Shown here: piece by piece, positions 5,145 to 5,692 of the stretch | How the letters are laid out: each line of letters opens with the position of its first letter | Numbering within the stretch: the first letter of the stretch is position 1 | Assembly (NCBI GenBank): GCA_045589735.1 | Contig: JAZNPQ010000149.1 | Span: 1-5,692 of the forward strand | Length of the DNA: 5,692 bases | From: RGIG3994 sp045589735 | GTDB lineage: Bacteria > Bacillota > Clostridia > Oscillospirales > CAG-272 | Direction of reading: 5' to 3' | The notes under the pieces: generated by a model | Told to the model about the DNA's origin: nothing | The model's database searches: none | Seen by the model: the letters and a program-made list of their open reading frames with translations, nothing else | Program-made: the position numbers and the translations under genes

Positions 5145-5468
5145 ATGGAAATAACTATTGATGTTTTAGAAAAATATTTACTTGAAAGATACGGCGGCTG
5201 GGCAAATGAGCAGGGACTGTTTTTGAAATTGGTAGAAGAAATCGGAGAGGTAGCAGAGGTTATCAATATGCGTTCCGGAAGTAAAAAGGCAACCGATGCT
5301 GATCTTACACGCGAGCTTGGTACAGAGCTTGCCGATATGATCCACTACATAGTTGCCATTGCCGCAATAAATAACATTGACCTTACGTCAATTATGCTTG
5401 AAAAGGATAAAAAAGCTTCTGTAAAATATAATCACGATATTAATTTGGAGACATTTATTCTAAATTAA
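5145..5468 (+). CDS. Small MazG-like nucleotide pyrophosphohydrolase
   Basis: The 107-residue product is a single all-alpha MazG-type domain. Such enzymes hydrolyse (d)NTPs to the monophosphate and pyrophosphate with Mg ions, as nucleotide-pool cleaners. The metal-binding signature is visible: EEIGEVAEVIN with Glu31, Glu32 and Glu35, then ELADMIHYIVAIAAINNID with Glu61 and Asp64. It is far shorter than two-domain E. coli MazG (263 aa), so the substrate could be any of several nucleotides; I give no gene symbol. AAGGAGA lies 4 nt before the ATG. The gene has its own promoter and terminator and a lower GC content (about 38% by hand count over 5161-5460) than the preceding genes, which may reflect a separate history. 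Confidence 0.88.
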   Translation: MEITIDVLEKYLLERYGGWANEQGLFLKLVEEIGEVAEVINMRSGSKKATDADLTRELGTELADMIHYIVAIAAINNIDLTSIMLEKDKKASVKYNHDINLETFILN

Positions 5469-5509
5469 AATAAATATGGGGTTGCGTAATTAACGAAGTC
5501 CACACTGAC

Positions 5510-5551
5510 AAAAATAATGCCATACGTGTTTTTTCGTATGGCATTATTTTT
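5510..5551. terminator. Bidirectional terminator after the MazG-like gene
   Basis: Positions 5510-5526 pair perfectly with 5535-5551 over 17 bp around an 8-nt T-rich loop. The stem has an A-run at its base on one side and a T-run on the other, so it could end transcription from either direction. It directly abuts the right repeat element, and 5469-5509 holds nothing else I recognise. Confidence 0.9.
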
Positions 5552-5552
5552 C

Positions 5553-5688
5553 AAATTTTGATTTATGGGTGTGTTGATACGAGGGCTCTGCCCACACCCG
5601 CTTAAGGAACTTTTTGCAAAAAGTTCCTTAAGAATCTTCAAAAAACTTCAAAAATGGGGCTTGTTTTGAGTTTTTGTTTATCTTTCAA
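5553..5688 (-). repeat. Structured interspersed repeat element, right copy
   Basis: This is the reverse-oriented partner of 14-151. Read on the - strand it contains the same blocks in the same order: TTGAAAGATAAACAAA (5673-5688), TTGAAGTTTTTTGAAGATTC (5632-5651), a perfect 32-nt palindrome (5601-5632), a G-rich stretch with GGGCAGAGCCC (5583-5593), and ACCCATAAATCAAAATTT (5553-5570). The total length, 136 bp, is within two bases of the left copy. Spacers between blocks have diverged, so the copies are old. Homology may continue past the window edge. Confidence 0.85.
5601..5632. repeat. Perfect 32-nt palindrome within right repeat
   Basis: Both 16-nt arms match exactly as reverse complements around the same CTTTTTGCAAAAAG core as the left copy. 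The outer stem differs at pairs 5602/5631, 5603/5630 and 5607/5626, and in each case both partners have changed, so pairing is kept. Confidence 0.9.
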
Positions 5689-5692
5689 AGCT

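Noticed and set aside
1..5692. CRISPR array, tRNA, rRNA, insertion sequence or phage genes
   Set aside because: No regularly spaced repeats, no tRNA-like cloverleaf that I could recognise, and no transposase, integrase or phage-like product was found.

Overview
The window looks like chromosomal DNA from a low-to-moderate-GC Gram-positive bacterium of the Clostridia, most likely a gut-type Oscillospirales/Ruminococcus-like organism. The reasons are strong AGGAG ribosome sites, AT-rich intergenic regions with sigma-A type promoters, a Bacillus NdoA-like MazF, a class II aldolase and a Firmicutes-type FakA/FakB fatty acid kinase pair. The lineage is inference; no rRNA or other marker gene is present.

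All six genes lie on the + strand and form four transcription units. (1) 1-274 holds a structured repeat element and the leader of mazF; mazF (275-676) encodes an mRNA-cleaving toxin with no antitoxin gene visible. (2) fba (795-1754), fructose-bisphosphate aldolase, has its own promoter and a strong terminator. (3) A near-consensus promoter preceded by operator-like repeats drives a DegV/FakB gene (1923-2792), a FakA gene (2843-4459) and a TetR-family regulator (4461-5045), ending in a terminator. The first two products are expected to phosphorylate fatty acids: FakB holds the acyl chain and FakA supplies ATP. The regulator, one base behind fakA, is a natural candidate for control of the unit. 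(4) A small MazG-like nucleotide pyrophosphohydrolase gene (5145-5468) has its own promoter, whose -35 box lies in the loop of the preceding terminator, and ends at a 17-bp-stem bidirectional terminator.

The most striking non-coding feature is a pair of roughly 137-bp repeats in inverted orientation at the two ends (14-151 and 5553-5688). Each carries a perfect 32-nt palindrome. The two palindromes differ at three base pairs, and every difference is compensated on the other arm, so the fold rather than the sequence appears to be conserved. No stretch longer than 300 bases lacks a gene. The long antisense reading frames opposite fba and fakA look like shadows of the coding genes.
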